Part shown: piece by piece, positions 62,446 to 64,000 of the stretch
Layout of the letters: each line of letters begins with the position of its first letter
How positions within the stretch are numbered: the stretch's first letter is position 1
NCBI RefSeq assembly: GCF_040187885.1
Contig: NZ_JBDPLH010000009.1
Location: 1 to 64,000 of the forward strand
DNA from: Roseateles_E cavernae
Lineage (GTDB): Bacteria; Pseudomonadota; Gammaproteobacteria; Burkholderiales; Burkholderiaceae_C
DNA length: 64,000 nt
Direction of reading: 5' to 3'
Made by a program: the position numbers and the translations under genes
The notes under the pieces: generated by a model
The model's input: only the letters and a program-made list of their open reading frames with translations
What the model was told of the DNA's origin: nothing
Databases searched by the model: none

Positions 62446-64000
62446 ATGAGCAGTTTCCAGCAGACCCTCAGGGCCAAGCAGTACCGTGAGGCCGGCCACC
62501 GCGCGATGACGCGCCAGCAGTGGAGCGATGCCGCGCGCGAGTTCGGGCGCGCCCTTCACCAGCTGCCCAAGGACAGCCAGCTGTGGCTGTCGATGGTGCA
62601 GGCCCAGATGGCGATGAACGATCTGGCCGGCGCCCAGCAAAGCGCCGAACGCCTGGTCGAGCTCGAGCCCCACAGCCTGGCCGCGGTCAAGCTGCTGGCC
62701 GAATGCCTGCGCAAGCGCGGCCGCAGCGACGAGCTGCTGGCGGCCTGTGCCCGCTTGCCCGCCCAGGTGCCGCGCGACGAGGAATTGCTGATGATGCAGG
62801 CCGAGGCGCTGCTGTTCACGCCGCGCATGGCCGAGGCCGTGCCGCTGCTGACCCAGGCCCTGCAGCTCAATATCAAGAACAGCCTGGCCCATTTCCAGCT
62901 GGGCCTGGTGCTCAAGGACCTGAACATGGCCAGCCAGGCCGCCGTCTGTTTCGAGACCGCGGTGCTGACGGCCCAGAACGTGCGTCCCGATGTGCGCGCG
63001 CTGGCGCTGTCGCGCCTGGTGTTCCAGCTCGCCCTGATCTGCGACTGGCCCCAGCTGCAGCGCCACAAGAACACCATGCTCGACGAGCTGTCCCAGGGCA
63101 GCGATGCGGCGGTGCTGGAGATTGCCCCGTTCACGCTGCTGGCGCTGGAGAGCAGCGCGCAGCAGCAGCTGCGGGTCGGGCAGCTGCGCTGCGCCGCGCT
63201 GGGCCGCTCGATCGAGCCGCTGGCGCCGCGCGGCGCGCGCCGGCCGGGGCGGCTGCGCATCGGCTATCTGTCGTCCGACTTCTTCATGCATGCGACGGCC
63301 ATCCTGATGACCGAGCTGCTGGAGCTCCGTGATCGCGAGCGCTTCGAGGTCTTTCTGTACTGCCACAGCCCCGAGGACGGCTCACCCGAGCAGCTGCGCC
63401 TGCGTGCCGCGGCCGACCATTTCCGCAGCGTCAAGAGCCTGGCCGATGTCGAGGTCGCGCGCCTGATGCGCGAGGACGATATCGACATCGTCATTGACCT
63501 GAAGGGCCATACGCACAACAGCCGCATGCACATCCTGGGCTACCGCCCGGCGCCGGTGCAGGTGAGCTATCTGGGCTATCCGGGCTCGACCGGCGCGGCC
63601 TTCATCGACTATGTGGTCGGTGATGCGGCCGTCACGCCGCTGGCCCATGCGCCGAGCTATAGCGAGCGCATCGCCCAGATGCCGCACAGCTACCAGCCCA
63701 ACGACAGCCGCCGCGCGCTGCCGACCAAGCCGCCGCGCGCGCTGCTGGGCCTGCCCGAGGACGCCCTGGTGCTGAGCTGCTTCAATCAGAGCTACAAGAT
63801 CACGGCCGAGATGGCCGATCTGTGGGCCCAGATCCTGAAATCCGTGCCCCAGGCCGTGCTGTGGCTGCTGGCCTGGAACGAGGCCGCCCAGCGCAATCTG
63901 AGCAAGGAGATGGTCGCACGCGGCATCGATGCGAGCCGCTTGCTGTTCTCGCCGCTGATCGGCAGCAATGACAATCTGGCCCGGCTGCAATGTGCCGACC
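62446..64000 (+). CDS. TPR/SPINDLY-type O-linked N-acetylglucosaminyltransferase (cut by window edge)
   Basis: At least 518 codons; the gene runs off the right edge. About residues 1-230 are tetratricopeptide-type helices (for example WSDAAREFGRALHQLPKDSQLW, LAHFQLGLVLKDLNMASQAA). From about 265 the OGT catalytic domain begins: RLRIGYLSSDFFMHATAILMTELLE, DIDIVIDLKGHTHNSR, PVQVSYLGYPGSTG and LVLSCFNQSYKITAE, the glycosyltransferase family 41 blocks. It would add sugar to Ser/Thr of a cytoplasmic protein. Its place right after flagellin makes flagellin the likely acceptor (inference). The ATG at 62446 has an AGGA site further upstream than usual. Confidence 0.93.
   Translation, partial: MSSFQQTLRAKQYREAGHRAMTRQQWSDAAREFGRALHQLPKDSQLWLSMVQAQMAMNDLAGAQQSAERLVELEPHSLAAVKLLAECLRKRGRSDELLAACARLPAQVPRDEELLMMQAEALLFTPRMAEAVPLLTQALQLNIKNSLAHFQLGLVLKDLNMASQAAVCFETAVLTAQNVRPDVRALALSRLVFQLALICDWPQLQRHKNTMLDELSQGSDAAVLEIAPFTLLALESSAQQQLRVGQLRCAALGRSIEPLAPRGARRPGRLRIGYLSSDFFMHATAILMTELLELRDRERFEVFLYCHSPEDGSPEQLRLRAAADHFRSVKSLADVEVARLMREDDIDIVIDLKGHTHNSRMHILGYRPAPVQVSYLGYPGSTGAAFIDYVVGDAAVTPLAHAPSYSERIAQMPHSYQPNDSRRALPTKPPRALLGLPEDALVLSCFNQSYKITAEMADLWAQILKSVPQAVLWLLAWNEAAQRNLSKEMVARGIDASRLLFSPLIGSNDNLARLQCAD

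Overview
The window is high-GC DNA from a betaproteobacterium, most likely a Burkholderiales member of the Roseateles/Paucibacter/Rubrivivax type. Evidence is the uniform GC-rich codon use, the Entner-Doudoroff pair edd-eda, a quinol-type NO reductase, a clade I nos cluster with nosR, a tandem glycine riboswitch ahead of gcvT, and a flagellin next to a SPINDLY-type glycosyltransferase. The genus is inference. No rRNA, tRNA, CRISPR array or intact insertion sequence was seen.

Layout. 1-8.6 kb: a chemoreceptor cut by the left edge, edd-eda, a PaaI-like thioesterase, an Aer-like PAS chemoreceptor, a CAT-like acyltransferase, exonuclease III, a DUF1428 protein and an unknown proline-rich membrane protein. 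8.7-33.8 kb is an anaerobic-metabolism island: an nrdD-nrdG operon in which the glycyl-radical segment is a separate 61-residue ORF; a minus-strand operon DUF2249-norB-nsrR-SufT-like-membrane protein-nnrS-sirB2; a second operon Crp/Fnr regulator-nnrS-like-ubiU-ubiV-ubiT (oxygen-independent ubiquinone synthesis); apbE(nosX) and a cytochrome c lipoprotein; and, divergently, nosZ-nosR-nosD-nosF-nosY-nosL-nosL2. Five FNR/Dnr-type palindromes, two NsrR-type sites and a pair of NrdR boxes lie at the expected promoters, so the wiring (low oxygen and NO activate, NsrR represses until NO is sensed) can be read from the sequence. No nitrate or nitrite reductase lies in the window.

33.8-43.5 kb: an IS3-family transposase scar, a periplasmic-propeller diguanylate cyclase, a LapA-like protein, a DUF998 membrane protein, a YfiR-YfiN-YfiB-type c-di-GMP module, two envelope proteins and an SGNH hydrolase. 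43.4-46.5 kb: a nuclease plus nuclease-helicase gene pair with a GTGA overlap. 46.6-55.9 kb: a long same-strand run gcvT-gcvH-gcvP-sdaA-thyA-folA-lipid kinase-phosphoesterase behind a tandem glycine riboswitch, which groups production and use of methylene-tetrahydrofolate. 55.9-64 kb: a secreted protein of unknown function, a MipA-like outer membrane protein, an OmpR-type two-component system with an HtrA protease (both preceded by CYTAAG-N5-CCTAAG direct repeats), flagellin, and a TPR/OGT glycosyltransferase cut by the right edge.

Most predicted starts follow visible ribosome-binding sites or four-base ATGA/GTGA stop-start overlaps. The many long open frames antisense to real genes are treated as GC-skew shadows.
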